Source: Buxus sempervirens (taxonomy: Eukaryota > Streptophyta > Magnoliopsida > Buxales > Buxaceae). Taken from it: DNA of 64,000 nucleotides. Below are positions 35,985-51,671 of the stretch, in pieces; position 1 is the first letter of the stretch, and each line of letters opens with the position of its first letter. The notes below the pieces were generated by a model that had not been told where the DNA came from, made no database searches, and worked only from the letters and a program-made list of their open reading frames with translations. The stretch spans positions 22,893,126-22,957,125 of the forward strand of contig OX387195.1 of NCBI GenBank assembly GCA_947561395.2, given 5' to 3'. The translations under genes were made by a program, and so were the position numbers.

Positions 35985-36557
35985 ATGTCTTACTTGAGTC
36001 TCGGAAAGAAGCTTCTTCCTGCTCGGAAGGCCTGGAGGACCTTCACATCCATACTGGGGAGGAAACTACACAAGCTTAAGAGGTCCAGAACTATCAAGAA
36101 GGCCTCAATCCATTTCAACAAGACCATTACAGCGATTCTCAGTTGCTGGAAATCCATTAATCCCCTTATTCGTCGCAAACGACAGGTGATTACCTGGTCA
36201 ACCAATCAGGGACGACATGGCCACTACCACAAGCTTGTAAACAGCTTTGCACCCGTGTGCGTCGATGAGCTCTATATGGAGCCATCTTCAGTCAAGGCAG
36301 AAAAATGTGTACCCGGAACCGCCATTAATGGGGGCTCAGAAGCTTTGGGTGCAATCATGAATGAGAAAACAAGCATGACACAGAAGAAGACGCTTGTGTG
36401 TAATAAATTGGAGGCCTCTGCATCATCAGGTTTAAGACAGATGCAAGGAGTGGATGTGAGAGCAGCGGAATTCATTAGAAAGTTCAGGGAAGACATGAAG
36501 CTTCAGAGAGAGGAATCACTGGTGGAGTTCCAGGAGATGTTGGCACGAGGGGTCTGA
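35985..36557 (+). CDS. DUF761-containing protein, 190 aa, single exon
   Basis: An uninterrupted frame of 190 codons with ATG in good context (TAAATGTCTTAC) behind a CT-rich leader. The N-terminal 70 residues are strongly basic (about one in four Lys/Arg) with no clear signal peptide. The C-terminal 35 residues (156-190) are the DUF761 motif: VDVRAAEFIRKFREDMKLQ, followed by REESLVEFQEML. DUF761 proteins are plant-specific, often named cotton fibre expressed proteins, and are of unknown biochemical function; some affect growth and stress responses. Intronless structure is usual for the family. Confidence 0.9.
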   Translation: MSYLSLGKKLLPARKAWRTFTSILGRKLHKLKRSRTIKKASIHFNKTITAILSCWKSINPLIRRKRQVITWSTNQGRHGHYHKLVNSFAPVCVDELYMEPSSVKAEKCVPGTAINGGSEALGAIMNEKTSMTQKKTLVCNKLEASASSGLRQMQGVDVRAAEFIRKFREDMKLQREESLVEFQEMLARGV

Positions 36558-39370
36558 TAATCTTTCTCTTTTGAATTTTTATCTTTTCCATTGTTATTAT
36601 TATTATTATTTTTAAAAATTTGTTAAACACAAGATTGGATATATGTTGAGTAAAAGAAAAAAGAAAAGTGTAGAAAATTCTGTCTGAATTTGGTAAGCGT
36701 CTGATGTTTTAGAAGTTTAGGATGCTTGAGCATTGCTTTTGGGCTTCTGATGTATAGAAATTTAGATTTATTGGGGATTGCTTGGACATTAAGAGTGTTA
36801 TTCATTTTTTTTTCTCAAGCCAGTCAGTATGTGGGATATTTGGATTTGTATTATGAATGTAATATATGAAAGAATTATTTTACAAAATTAAATAATGGAA
36901 TAAAATATGGATATATGGATCGCTGTCATTAAAAAATCCGCCAATTTATTGTGTAATTTATAAGATTCCATTTGATTTTAATCCAGATAGACTAAAATCA
37001 TTGAAAAAATCATTTTATATTTAAATCTTATGATTAATGATTATGTCAACTTATTTTTCCCCTTTTTTTTTTCTTTCATTTCAAACTTCCTTGTTTGAAG
37101 AATACAGTACTCTAAATGATCAATAAAAATACAAAAAGAATCATCATTTTCTTATTTTATTTACTTGAATTGTTTTTCCTTAAAATGGGGTGTGGTGTAG
37201 AAGTTAACACAAATTGAACTAGATATGAGCTTGATCCTATTTATTTTTTATATGGATCAGGTTAGGGGGATAGGGGACCGGGACATAGTCGGGACTAACG
37301 CACATTTGGTGAGGGTGGGACTGGATCCCATGACCTGGTCTTTATCACCACAGCAGGTGGTGCCCTCATGAGCTTGATTCCATGCCCTATCAAAAGTTAG
37401 AATTAAAAGATGGATAGGGCTGAACTTCCAACATTGAAATCTAGACCCTTTTTCTTCAATTCCTTTCACTCCCATTTTAAGGAAAACAAATCGGATCAGA
37501 AAATGATAGGGAACTAGAAAAAGAAAATGAGTGATAAAATTTCACAAATGACCTTAAATGCTTTGCCTAGTAGTTATGGTAAAAAACTGAGACGTTGTTT
37601 CGTATAATTTTTCAAAATTACTTTTTAACTTTTCAAAAAAGAAATTTTGAACTTTTTTACTTTGTTTCTACTTTGAAAAGCTGAAAAGTAACTTTGAAAA
37701 GTTACACCAATCAGCCAATAATTTATAAGGACCATCAGTTCCCCATGTAGCAAGTCGCTCATCTTCCATTGGTGCAGACATATTTGTATTCATGTTCGTA
37801 ACTGGATCATAATGCAAAAACAGGGCAAACATTATAACTTAGATGTACAAAAAATCTATACAGCTAATACATAAAGGGAACTGCCAAGATTTTGGCTTGA
37901 TAATCTATGCCGAAATTGCCCCTCAGTTTTTCCCTATTTTACCAATTCGTTATGCTACATCAGTATAACGGAAACCCATGTGATTTGTACTCTTGCTTTT
38001 AACGTGAAGTTTTTTGTTGAGTGGGCCCCACAAAAACAAATTAGGTGTTTTGTAATTTATTACGCACTTAGCGCATGCAGTCCCCTACTTCTATAAAATG
38101 TGAAGTAATCTCTTGACTAACCTTCATAAGATCTATTGCTACATCGGCAGCCTCAATTTTGGTTGCACCTATTGTTTGTAGTAGTTGTTAAAATAAAAAG
38201 ATAGAAAATAAAATTTATATTTAACTTTTTTTTTTCACTGTCTTCCACTTAATCAAATATTGACTAAATGCAATTTCTTATGTATACATATGCATTAGTT
38301 ACTAGATTTCAATTATAAAAAAAAAGGAAGAAATACAAATATAGAACCTATACTAAAAATACTTTAAAAAGTGTTTGATTTTCTTTTCCCATAGAAATCG
38401 CCAAAATTTTTGATATGAAATTGCTCATAATATTTTGGAAGCTTAACTCTTGGAAATTTAAAAAATTTTCCCATTATTTCAGTCATCGGATATTTGGAAA
38501 TAATTGTGAACCAGTGTTATTTTAATGTGATTTTTTCAAAATAATTCAGATTCAATCGTTAAATTCTTGATAATTGAAATTTATTGTTGTTTTTTTGAAA
38601 TAATTGAGAACCAGTATTATTTTGCTGTTCATAAAACATTCCTTCCCAAAATGCCTTCAAAAGATTTTGGAACCTTGCTTGTAAAAAAATGATTCAAAAG
38701 GTTTTCAAAGTATTTTGAGTGCATTTTGGGAAGAAATGTTTTATGAACATTAAAATGACATTAATTTTTAATTATTTTAAAAAGTAATACTAAATCTCAA
38801 TTATTAAGAATTTGGCGACTGAATCTAAATTATGTTGAAAAATTGACACTAAAACCCAATTTCCCCGTCCTTGATTCCGAAATTTGCAAAGGCTGACGGA
38901 TAAGGAAAGTGGAACCGTTTACTCGTGGGGTTGACATCTGTATAGGGCCCACAATTTTCACGATAAGCGTAAATAAAAATTATAAAATGGTTTAACGGAC
39001 GTAAGGAAAGGTACTTGTCCGCGTAGCCCCGTGAGCATTTCTTCTAGGGCCACAAAATGCGGTGGTTCAATAAAACCACCGGCTGTGATGCATTTTGGTG
39101 CGTGGACCCCACTATTGAAAGGGTCCATCTATCCTCACGTTTCACGAACCACGGAGTGGCTCCAGATGAAACGGCCTCCGTAGCCCACATAATCGTGATC
39201 AGGAAACTGGGAACGCTTTTCTATGCACCCGGCGCATTCCGGAGGAAACCCTTAGCTAGTTCTTTATAGGTATCCTCGTAATCCAACGCTGTAGTTCTGT
39301 CCCGACTACCATTTGTATCTGTTTTTACTCTCTTCCAGTATCTCTCTCTCTCTCTCCCCGATCCTAATCA
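36558..39370. other. Intergenic region, no gene recognised
   Basis: AT-rich spacer with no credible frame. It includes a hairpin-like TTTTCAAAATTACTTTTTAAC repeat at 37593-37710, resembling the small MITE remnants near 33930 and 35025, and the dispersed repeat copy B just before the malate dehydrogenase gene. Confidence 0.6.
39045..39175 (+). repeat. 120-bp dispersed repeat, copy B, in the malate dehydrogenase promoter
   Basis: Shares with copies A and C the ordered motifs GGTGGTT, AAACCACCGGCTG, GATGCATTTTGG, CACGTTTCACG and GAGTGGCTCCAGATGAAACG. It ends about 195 bp upstream of the malate dehydrogenase start codon. Confidence 0.7.
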
Positions 39371-42907
<3,537 letters not shown>

Positions 42908-43559
42908 GTGCTCTTTCCCGCAGTTCTCTTGGTGGTAAGTGAGGTGTCATTTTTATGATGCTTAAATGAGGTGGCTACATTGATGAATAAAAAGCTACTG
43001 ATGAATAAAAAGCTATTTCTGATCAGATATAAAACTATTTATGTTTATTTAGAAGCTGCATGTCTTTTTGGCGTTTCTCGGCTGTTTTCCTGTATGCAAG
43101 AGGATTTATATTCCCCACCTACTAATCCTTGTAGACATTTTCAATAGTTGGTTTAATTAATGCCTTTTCTTAAATGCAAGTGGTGAGGAGGCATGTAGTC
43201 CATTACATAGTCTTATCCAATGTTAATTATGTCTTGCTGTTGCTTGGTGCTGTCCAATGATCTTTATATTTCTAAACTCAGTTTCAAGACATTCAATCTC
43301 CCCTATGTGAACTTAGTTGTTCGGATGTTGGACAACATCTGACTTAATCATCACTTTCGGTGTTTTCCTGTGTCCAATGGTATTACATTTCTTAACTCAG
43401 TTTCAAGGATTTCAATCTACCATAAGTAAACTTCTTGGTTTGGATATCAGACATCTGGTTAAAAACCAATTTAGTTGTGCACAGATATCATTTACAGCGT
43501 TTTTCTGTAGCATTTCCTGCAACAAATGCGTGTTTCATGTATTTAAAATTATGATCCCT

Positions 43560-44070
43560 AGGCAATGAAAGACCCTCAAATATTTGTCTACCATCTCTAT
43601 ATGCTCTATCAGCTAACGCAAAAGCAACCCTATTTCCTTTTCTCAAAACATGTGATATTCTTAATGGGTTATCTCGGATTGTGGAAGGGGCAGGGGGTCA
43701 CTTTACATGCGTGAGGGAAAGCCTCATCTTGTGAGCTAGCTCTCACAAGATTTTGGGGTTGAGAGAGGCCCATGACTACTTAACATTGGTATTAAGAGCT
43801 AGCAGAGACCCAAGACCACCCAGCAATTCTCACTCTTTTAAAGTTTTCCTTTAGAAAGAAATCTATTTCATAGATCAACATTTTAACCTTCCATGGAATC
43901 CTACATTCTTTTTTGATGCCACTAACTATGACAAGAGAATCTCCTATCCGGATCGATTTCCAACCAATTTCCTTGCAATGCATAATGGCTTCCCGACTGC
44001 TAAGATCACTACCATTAAGACGTTCTCTGCCTCAACTGGGCTAATGTAATATGGACTTCATTTTAACAGA
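43560..44070 (-). mobile_element. LINE RNase H domain remnant split by an LTR-like fragment
   Basis: On the minus strand a frame (43983-43792) reads a RNase H core, with HCKEIGWKSIRIGDSLVIV and PWKVKMLIYEIDFFLKE. After about 110 bp of unrelated sequence another frame reads HVLRKGNRVAFALADRAYRD near 43600, the usual end of the same domain. The intervening stretch, on the plus strand, contains CATTGGTATTAAGAGC, similar to the primer-binding site of copia-type LTR elements, so an LTR-retrotransposon fragment appears to interrupt the LINE. All non-functional. Confidence 0.6.
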
Positions 44071-45546
44071 AAATGACCAATCACATATTTGTGTAGGAAA
44101 AGCTGGAGGAAAATATTGCAAACAGTAAGTGCCCATCAGTTTCCAAGGGCGGGGTATTGCTGCAAAATAGAGTGTTTAGAAAGCAAAATTTTGCAAAAAG
44201 GTGTTGTGGTCCAAGGAAAACATCTTGTGATCCTTATCTTGTACCAAAATAGAACTTTGATTCTGAATTTTATTAATTAAAATTTTCATGCATCATTTAC
44301 CTTTCCTTCCTGTTCCTCATCCAATTCCATGTAATCAAATTTCTGTGTGTATTATTGAACTTCACACTCTTCCTAAAATTTCATTTTCTCATCCAAATTT
44401 TATGCTTGTTCTTTGCATTACAGATGGGAGCCTGTGGTGTCAGAAACATATTTAAAAAAAAAAATCTTCCCTGGTGCTAAAAGTGAAGATGTTCCAAATT
44501 CCAATCCCCAGACGATAGCCCAAGCCAACAGAACTCAAATATCAACCTTAACTGTTTACCAATTTATTAGCCTACCTGGAAACCGGGCAACAACCAGTTT
44601 CACATAATCATAAATTAAAAAGAAAAAAGAAAAATTCAAACAGACTAAGAAACAAACAGTCAAAGCATCATTCAACCTTAAGATCACATCGACTATTTTG
44701 TCGCTAAAGCCTAATTGCGGGTCAGCTCGAGATGACGAAAAAATCCATCCCTTAATCTCTAGTTTGCCAATCCAGTGCTGCTTGGGTTGGCCCAGGAGAG
44801 TATACAGCTATAATCTTCATCCTAGCATGTATAAGAATTATAACTCAACCCCACTTTTATCACTAAATTGTGAAGACCTTTGCGACCCCAACGGTAATAA
44901 AATTTGAGGGGTTTTCTTTTATCTTCTTTTTGTAAGTCTTTAAAAACCATTTTTAAGATCTACAAATGTTGTTCTCCAAATTGAAAATTACCAAAATTTA
45001 ATCTGCAGTAGAGTTTATCCCAATTGGAATCCAATCTCTAATAGATTCTGTATTTTGTTGAAGGGATATCTATATGATCCAATCAGTTCCTTAAGGCTTT
45101 TGTCGCGAACACCGTATGCAAGCTTTTCTATTCAGAATTGTTGATAGTCCCATGAAAATTTTCAAATGTTTAGCACTGTAATAGATTACACGAAGTTCTA
45201 GTTTAAATGCAAAAATTATTCTATGGTTGTTTAAGTTCAAGTTATTCAATAATCATATGCATACAAACTAGTGTTTAAAGAGAAAAATTACCTTGTTACA
45301 GTGATTTTCACCCTCAATGTATTAACACAATTCTTGGCAACAACTACTGCTATTGCTCTCATGTAAGTTTGCCCAAGAATTATCTATCTATTTATTTAAG
45401 TGTATATTGGTATCTACATGGATTTACTCTTGGCTGCAAATTCTTATAAAATGAGTCTACATATCAAGCGTTTGGATTGGTAATACATTGATGAATTCAA
45501 ATCCTTTGCAGTGAATCAGTGGATCATGGAACCAGTATCTCTGTAT

Positions 45547-46298
45547 TAGAGCTGTAAGTAGGCGGGTTGGGTCGGGTTATGTAAGTTCGGGCTCAACCCG
45601 ATCTAAGATTAACTAACCCAAACTCACCATTGGCCTATCTTAACCCAAACCCAACCCAAATATTATTCTTTTGAGTTTTCTTGTGAATTTTTGAATATTT
45701 CTTTTGTCTTTTTTTTTTATTTGAATGCAAATGTTGGAATATCATTAATTAAAATCATATACTAATTTTATGTTTTATAGTTAATTGGTCTCTTGAATTT
45801 GGAAAAACACTATTAATTTATTTCTTAAAAAATTGTTTTTAATATAATAAGCCAATCACATGCCCATTGTATTTGATCGTTGCACAATCTTTTTTGTCGA
45901 GGATGTGCACCCAAATACACATTCATTGTAGGGTATATATGTTTGTGTGTATAAAATATTTGTTTGAGTATAAATTCATAAATTTGTTATCACATGTTAC
46001 TAATTTTATGTTTTATAGTTATGTAATTAATTAAAAAGTCAATATAAAAGAAAAGAAAACAATAGTTCATATATATAATAAATCATACTTAAATATATGT
46101 ATGAGAGAGTGCACATCTCAACTCAACTTCGGTCTTTTCGGGTTGTATGGCATGAACCCTAACGCAACCCAAATTTAACTTCGGGCTAGAAATGAAACCC
46201 AGCCCAAACCCAAACCCAAACCCAATGTTTATTTTGGGCTCTTATTTGGGGTTGGGGTGGGCGGGCTTCGGATGGTTCGGACTAGATTTACAGCTCTA
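45547..46298. mobile_element. hAT-like non-autonomous element, 752 bp
   Basis: The ends TAGAGCTGTAA and, reversed, TAGAGCTGTAA are inverted repeats, continuing into GGCGGGTTGGGTC and CCCAAACCC-rich subterminal regions. Flanks CTCTGTAT (45539-45546) and CTCTATAT (46299-46306) form an 8-bp duplication with one mismatch, as for hAT elements. No transposase. Confidence 0.75.
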
Positions 46299-46990
46299 CT
46301 CTATATACACTGATGAGCAGCCTACACATGTCATCCTACTGCAAATGGTTGTCCATCATTAGTTCCCTGGCTGGTTGGCTCCATTAGGGGCTCTTTTACA
46401 TTTGGCTCCAAATCCTCTTAATCATTTTCCTCCATCAAAATCTACTACTAGTGTATGTAATTTTTTTTTACTAGGAACATTTAAAAAAAGGGTAAACATG
46501 CCTTAGAAGACTTTACCACCTTTCCAAAGGAAAAGAAAGTGGAAAAGAAAGGTAAATCAATGACTCATTTTTCATACTTGCAACATTTTCCATGAGATGA
46601 TTGAAGCAGTCCAAGTGCATGGTCTAGATTCAGGCACTTCTTCATTTTCTATTTTTCTTCTTCTTACCCTTCTTAAGCAACATAAGTATTAAATTAATCA
46701 ATCTACTTCACATATTTGCAACATTTTCCATGATTTAGGGAGAGATTGAAGCTATGCCAAGTGCATGGTACATCCATTAGCATTGACCATGTGGGCTGCT
46801 TAATATTCTTTCTTTGTTGGTCGTACATGCCTTGATGGCATAAATATTTCATAAATGTGAATGCATATGTAGGTGTTATAAAGAAAAAAAGTGCAGGTGT
46901 TACTTCTGATGGTATCTCTCTCTCTAAATAACATATGAAAATTAATATTAATATTAACAAGAAACAAGGTTGGAAACAGGATGGCACATG

Positions 46991-47210
46991 CAGTGGCGGA
47001 ACCACGTTATAGCTAGGGATTGCCCCCCTAACTTTTATTTTTTAATTAAAAAAAATATATTTTTTATATGTTTTAATTAAAATTTATGTTTTGCCTCCTC
47101 TAAAATTTCTGGTTTGCCCCCCAACACATTGAAATTTCTATATTTAATAAGAAGTGTTAACTGAAATTTTTTTTTGCCCCCTCAGATTTGGAGTCCTGGT
47201 TCAATCACTG
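46991..47210. mobile_element. hAT-like MITE, 220 bp
   Basis: Begins CAGTGGCGGAACCAC and ends TGGTTCAATCACTG, inverted repeats with a few mismatches; flanked by GGCACATG (46983-46990) and GGCACCTG (47211-47218), an 8-bp duplication with one mismatch. The interior is T-rich with three GCCCCCC-type motifs. Confidence 0.75.
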
Positions 47211-48059
47211 GGCACCTGGTTTCCTATTATTATGAGTATAGATGTCGTTTTAGATAATATACAAAAGGGGAAATAAACCTTTTTTTTAAAAGAAAAAAAG
47301 GAGGGTTTGCACAACCGGCCTTAATTTCCACACGACATAAATGCTTTCAAATTTCCTTCCTTAGTCGGTTTTAAGGTTCAAACTTGCCATGCATCTTATA
47401 GTTGTAATTTGATATTTATTAATATTGTTATATTTTGTTGCTTTTCTTATTTTAAACATTATAAAAGAGAAAAAGAAAAGAGAGAAAGAGGTGTAAGAAA
47501 GCAAGATGCTTGAACAGTAAAACTGATTATCTCTTCAAGCATCAACTGCCCGCCTAACAGGACCTTGCAGCCAAAAAGAATGCAAATTGATGTTTTCATG
47601 GTACAAAGAAGACACGTTCAATGAATAAAGGAAAAAATGAAGTAAAACATGCATGAACCAAGACCCTGTAAGATGAGGGAAAAGAAAGGGAAAGAAAATC
47701 AAATAATATGTAGAATTTTGACTAGTAATTATATGCATAAATGGGCACAAATCTATTTCCAAATAGAACAGTTCATTCACAATGTAACTAAATATTTTGG
47801 TTTGTAACTTGCTTTGAACTACTTAATTTCGGACTTCATAATTTAGAGTAGTACTATATATTTTTCAACAGAAGGATCTTAAACACGACAATGCAATTTT
47901 CCACTCATCTTTACCCTCATAGATTTCACATGGTCTTCACATAGACATATTGATCCACAGAGTTTGAAACCTTGTGAGAGGCAATTCACACATGACAACT
48001 CATTTTGGCAAACATCACATATACACTTACTTCTAGTTGGCCAAACCCCCTATGTTGGA

Positions 48060-48200
48060 GACCGTTTCATCTGGAGCCACTCAATGGTTCCAGCGTGAAA
48101 CGTGCGGATGGATGGTTCTTTTCAATAGAGGGCCGACACCCCAAAATGCATCCCAGCCAATTGTTTCACTAAACCATCGGATTTTAGCTCTAAAAGAAAC
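48060..48200 (-). repeat. 120-bp dispersed repeat, copy C
   Basis: Reverse-strand copy: reads AAATCCGATGGTTTAGTGAA, GGCTGGGATGCATTTTGG, CACGTTTCACGCTGG and GAGTGGCTCCAGATGAAACG in the same order as copies A and B. Confidence 0.7.
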
Positions 48201-48412
48201 GCTCACCCTATGTTGAGCCTCAAAATAATTGCACACGGCAGAAAAGGTTTCTCTAATCCAAGAAATAGTAAGTAAAGGCAAAACTTGCTAGTAATGTGTT
48301 ATTGGTTCAAAATGGTTAAAATTCAGTAGATTTATGAAAGGATTGGTTACTCAAACCAAATTACAAGGCCTTTACAGTTTTAATTGTCAAAGCATAAGGA
48401 AAGAGGATTATT

Positions 48413-48662
48413 GGATGGATCATTTGGTCTGGCCAACTTTTTCATGTATTCTCTATTCGCATATCTTTAGTGAAGGGAACCAAGTGGCCGACTGTTTGGC
48501 CAACTTTGCCCTTGACTCCTCTTGCCTGTGGTTAACTTTTCCCCACTTCCTTTCATCCCTGTTATTGGATGAAGTTAGGGGGAGGAGACATGTCCGGTTC
48601 GTTTCGTAATATAACTTGTTTGTTTGTTTACCCAAAAAAAAAAAAGGGATGGATCATTTGGT
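48413..48662 (+). mobile_element. 5'-truncated LINE (end of RNase H) with 16-bp target duplication
   Basis: The 16-mer GGATGGATCATTTGGT flanks the insert at 48413-48428 and 48647-48662. The 218-bp insert ends in poly-A (48634-48645) and still has an open frame with EGNQVADCLANFAL, the C-terminal RNase H motif of plant LINEs. The intact duplication points to a fairly young insertion. The frame is a fragment and not a gene. Confidence 0.85.
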
Positions 48663-49553
48663 GCATGTAGCAAACAATCATCAAGAAGTAATATAGTCCA
48701 TTCCCAAGATTGATTTAATGCTATTGGGTTAATGTCTTGCATTTTGTCATTAATTGTAACGAGTAGAAGTAGAATTTGAAAGGTATTGTATTAGGGTTAA
48801 TTTGTACCCTTTTTCGATTATAGTGGATTGATTTTGATCTTCCCGTCAACATAGGTGATTTGCCAAACCATGTAAATCTTGTGTCTGTTCTTGTTTCATT
48901 GGTTTCATTTTTGCTGTGTTTCTGCATTCCTTAAAATAAACCATTGTAAATTATTTACATAATAAAGGAGGAGGAAAATAGACTCAAAATTTCGAAATAT
49001 CTTAGCATAAGTGATAATCCATTGATTAAATTAAAAATTGAACAACATTGATGTAACCCCAAATCAGTGGAAATTCTTGCCTTGTATGTGAATCTGACAT
49101 ATTATCTTACCACCACCATCATCATCTTATCCAAACAGAAAAATGCTCATGTGAGGTGACAATAATATAAATTTGTTGAATGAAGATATTAAGGTGGGAA
49201 CTTTAGATCAGGTTCATGGCATACAATCAGTTTCTTAATTTCTTTGGTCTCCTTATTTTGTTAGTCCCATGTTCATGTCACCGCTTATTGCCACTTATTT
49301 TCCTAATTCTAATCAAACATTTACTCACAAGACAAGTTAAAAAGTCTCTCCACGTCAATTCTTGTCTTTCCTTTTATCCTCTTTACACTTAAATTCAAAT
49401 CCCTTTAGAATATTCTCGTCGCATACTACGACTTGCTTTTTATTTCGTCAATGAATGATTCCAGCTTTCCCATTAGAAAATTCTTCTCTTCTATAGTAAC
49501 GGTCATAAACTGGATACCAGAAATTCAAATTCTAACTTAAACATTCAAAAGTT

Positions 49554-51295
49554 CTAATCTACCCTTCTACAATCTAGTAATTCCTGTAACTCCTCCTCTG
49601 TTTTCACGAAGAGGTTTTTCCAAAAATCCATGTTGCTATCAATGTCACAACCGTAACCATAGATCGGCTCCATTGTGAAGACTTGAGAGGAAGGAAATTG
49701 AAGTTCTGGGTCGGTCCTGATTGCCGGAAAATCACTTGGGATGCCGGAATTTTCCATAGACAAAGCTTCCAACCAGAAACTTTCATCAATATCAGGAAAA
49801 ATCTCCGGTGACTCGGTATTCCCTTCTTTTGGATCCATGTTGTTGCTGTTGCTGCTGCCTGTAGTTACAACTGAGCAATCTGTACTTGAGGACAAGTCAC
49901 AATTAGATGCTTGTTTTGGAGATAACATGAAGCCCCAATTATTGGGTCCTGATTCTGACAGAAAATTCACAGGCTCTGATGCTTCATCCAAGTTGGTATC
50001 ACATTGGGGAATATTATTAGATTGCTGTTTGTTTTCTTGGGTGGTCTGGTTCTTTATAAGCCTTTTCTTCAAGTGGGTGTGCCAGACATTTTTTATCTCA
50101 TTGTCTGTTCGTCCCGGTAATCTCGCTGCAATTGCAGACCATCTGCATATAAAAAGAGAGTTTTTATATAAGAGATCTACAGTTTTTCAGTTGTTAAAGT
50201 AATAGGGAAGACAATAATTTTATCTGTATCTCATGAGGCTTATGGAGCTTAGAATCCGAGACATCGTAGGTTTCTGGGTTCAAAGTAAAACCCAAGTCTT
50301 CTTCACCAAAAGGACAAAGTAGTCATCTTTTTAAATGATAATATTATATTGATTTATGAGCTGAGTGTAAGTCAGAATTACACAATAAAGAAATGCATAA
50401 CATGTGGGTTCTCCTATTGAGCAGCCTCATTATTGAAAACAGTGAAAAATTTCTTAAACTAATGACAATAGGAAATCAAGAACAGCAAGCGAACCAGGAG
50501 TTGATTTAAACAGTTTCTATGGCTCTAGCTAGATCAGTGTTCAAATAGGCATGAGAACAAGCTTGAAGTAATCTTGATCTTTCATGTTTCAAGAGGATCA
50601 TCTGATTATTTAAGTTATCATTAATTTTCATGTCTAGAAAGTCATCTTGAAATCGAACAAAACTGGAAACTGAGAGATACACACCTGTTCCCCAACAGTT
50701 CGTGCAACTTGATAATGGTTTCTTCTTCCTCTCTACTGAAGTTTCCCCGTTTGATATCTGGCCGCAGGTAATTCGTCCAGCGGAGTCTGCAGCTCTTCCC
50801 ACACCTTAATAGACCTGAAGAAAATAAAGCAAAAGATTACAGACTGCAAAACAGAGGAGAGAAAAACAGGGTTGATGGAATATTTTCTAGCCATTAATTA
50901 AGTCATATCATAACCTTCAATCCATGAACTACGATTAGAAAAGGAAAAAATCCATATGGGATTTGACTATTGAGAGACAATGAACGGATTCATCATCAGA
51001 AAAACAAAAACAATTTGGTTTCATAGACCATATAAACTCCAAAAATGGTTGCTTCCTCTTGTTTTACTTTCATGATCATGGAAGAAATATTAACAAAATC
51101 TTTTAGGCCTGAGGCTTTATTGAGAAAGAAACACTGACACCCAGATGGGATTTGGTAACTACCGGCTTGTTTGGGAAGTGCCCGCCAATTGCCATGGCCA
51201 TGTTGTCGAATGTAAGTGATGAGAATTTGATCTTCTTCAGGCGTCCAAGGTCCCTTCTTCAATCCCATCTTCTCACAGCAAGGAGCTCTCCCCAT
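49554..51295 (-). CDS. R2R3-MYB transcription factor, subgroup 2 (MYB13/14/15-like)
   Basis: Exons in coding order: 51295-51163, 50814-50685, 50142-49554. They total 852 nt, 283 aa plus stop, with the classic R2R3 pattern of 133- and 130-nt first exons. The start is [21 protein letters not shown]2 covers about residues 14-64 (W17, W37, RW) and R3 about 67-115, with [20 protein letters not shown]. The acidic, Ser/Asn-rich C-terminus contains [11 protein letters not shown] at 206-216, close to the subgroup 2 signature IDxSFWSE. Subgroup 2 MYBs (Arabidopsis MYB13/14/15, grape MYB14) act in the nucleus in cold, wound and pathogen responses and in phenylpropanoid or stilbene control; the targets here are unknown. 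Closest member not decidable by eye. Confidence 0.95.
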
Positions 51296-51611
51296 CTTTA
51301 ATTATCTCCAGACGCACCCTCCTCAACTTTCACTCTCCCAAGCTCAAGATTCTTAATTTCAAGCCCACAAGTGTCTATTTATCCTTTTAGTTGTCCCCAC
51401 AATTCAAAACGTGATACGTAACAGTCCAAGAACAGCATCAATTTTCAAAAGCAAAGACGTCTACTTCTCGGAAATCTCTCTTTCTCTCTCTTCCCCTCTA
51501 ATCTTTACATACTTAGAATATCCTTGTTTAAGAGAGATTTCTAATCTTTCCTTTTTATTTCATACGAATGGAAGGTATGCGCTGCAAAAAGAAAGCAGGG
51601 TATTGTATAGG

Positions 51612-51671
51612 GAAAATTACCTCCGACAATTATTAGAGACGTAATTAGAAGTATTAGTCGGAGGTATTTTC
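51612..51671. repeat. Short inverted repeat (hairpin) upstream of the MYB gene
   Basis: GAAAATTACCTCCGAC at 51612-51627 pairs with GTCGGAGGTATTTTC at 51657-51671, with one unpaired base. The loop holds a weaker second complementarity (ATTATTAGAGACG versus TTAGAAGTATTAG). Similar ACCTCCGAC palindromes occur in subterminal regions of plant CACTA elements; this may be a fragment of one. It lies about 320 bp upstream of the start codon. Confidence 0.6.

Larger units (their letters stand above)
42908..49553. other. Intergenic region with transposon remnants
   Basis: No gene is supported between malate dehydrogenase and the MYB gene. Besides the LINE and hAT-like elements listed separately, the stretches 44070-45538, 46307-46982 and 47219-48060 contain only AT-rich sequence without recognisable content. 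Confidence 0.6.

Noticed and set aside
48334..48609. 91-codon frame as a gene
   Set aside because: It is the RNase H end of a truncated LINE bounded by a target duplication, with its N-terminal part in the flanking host sequence.
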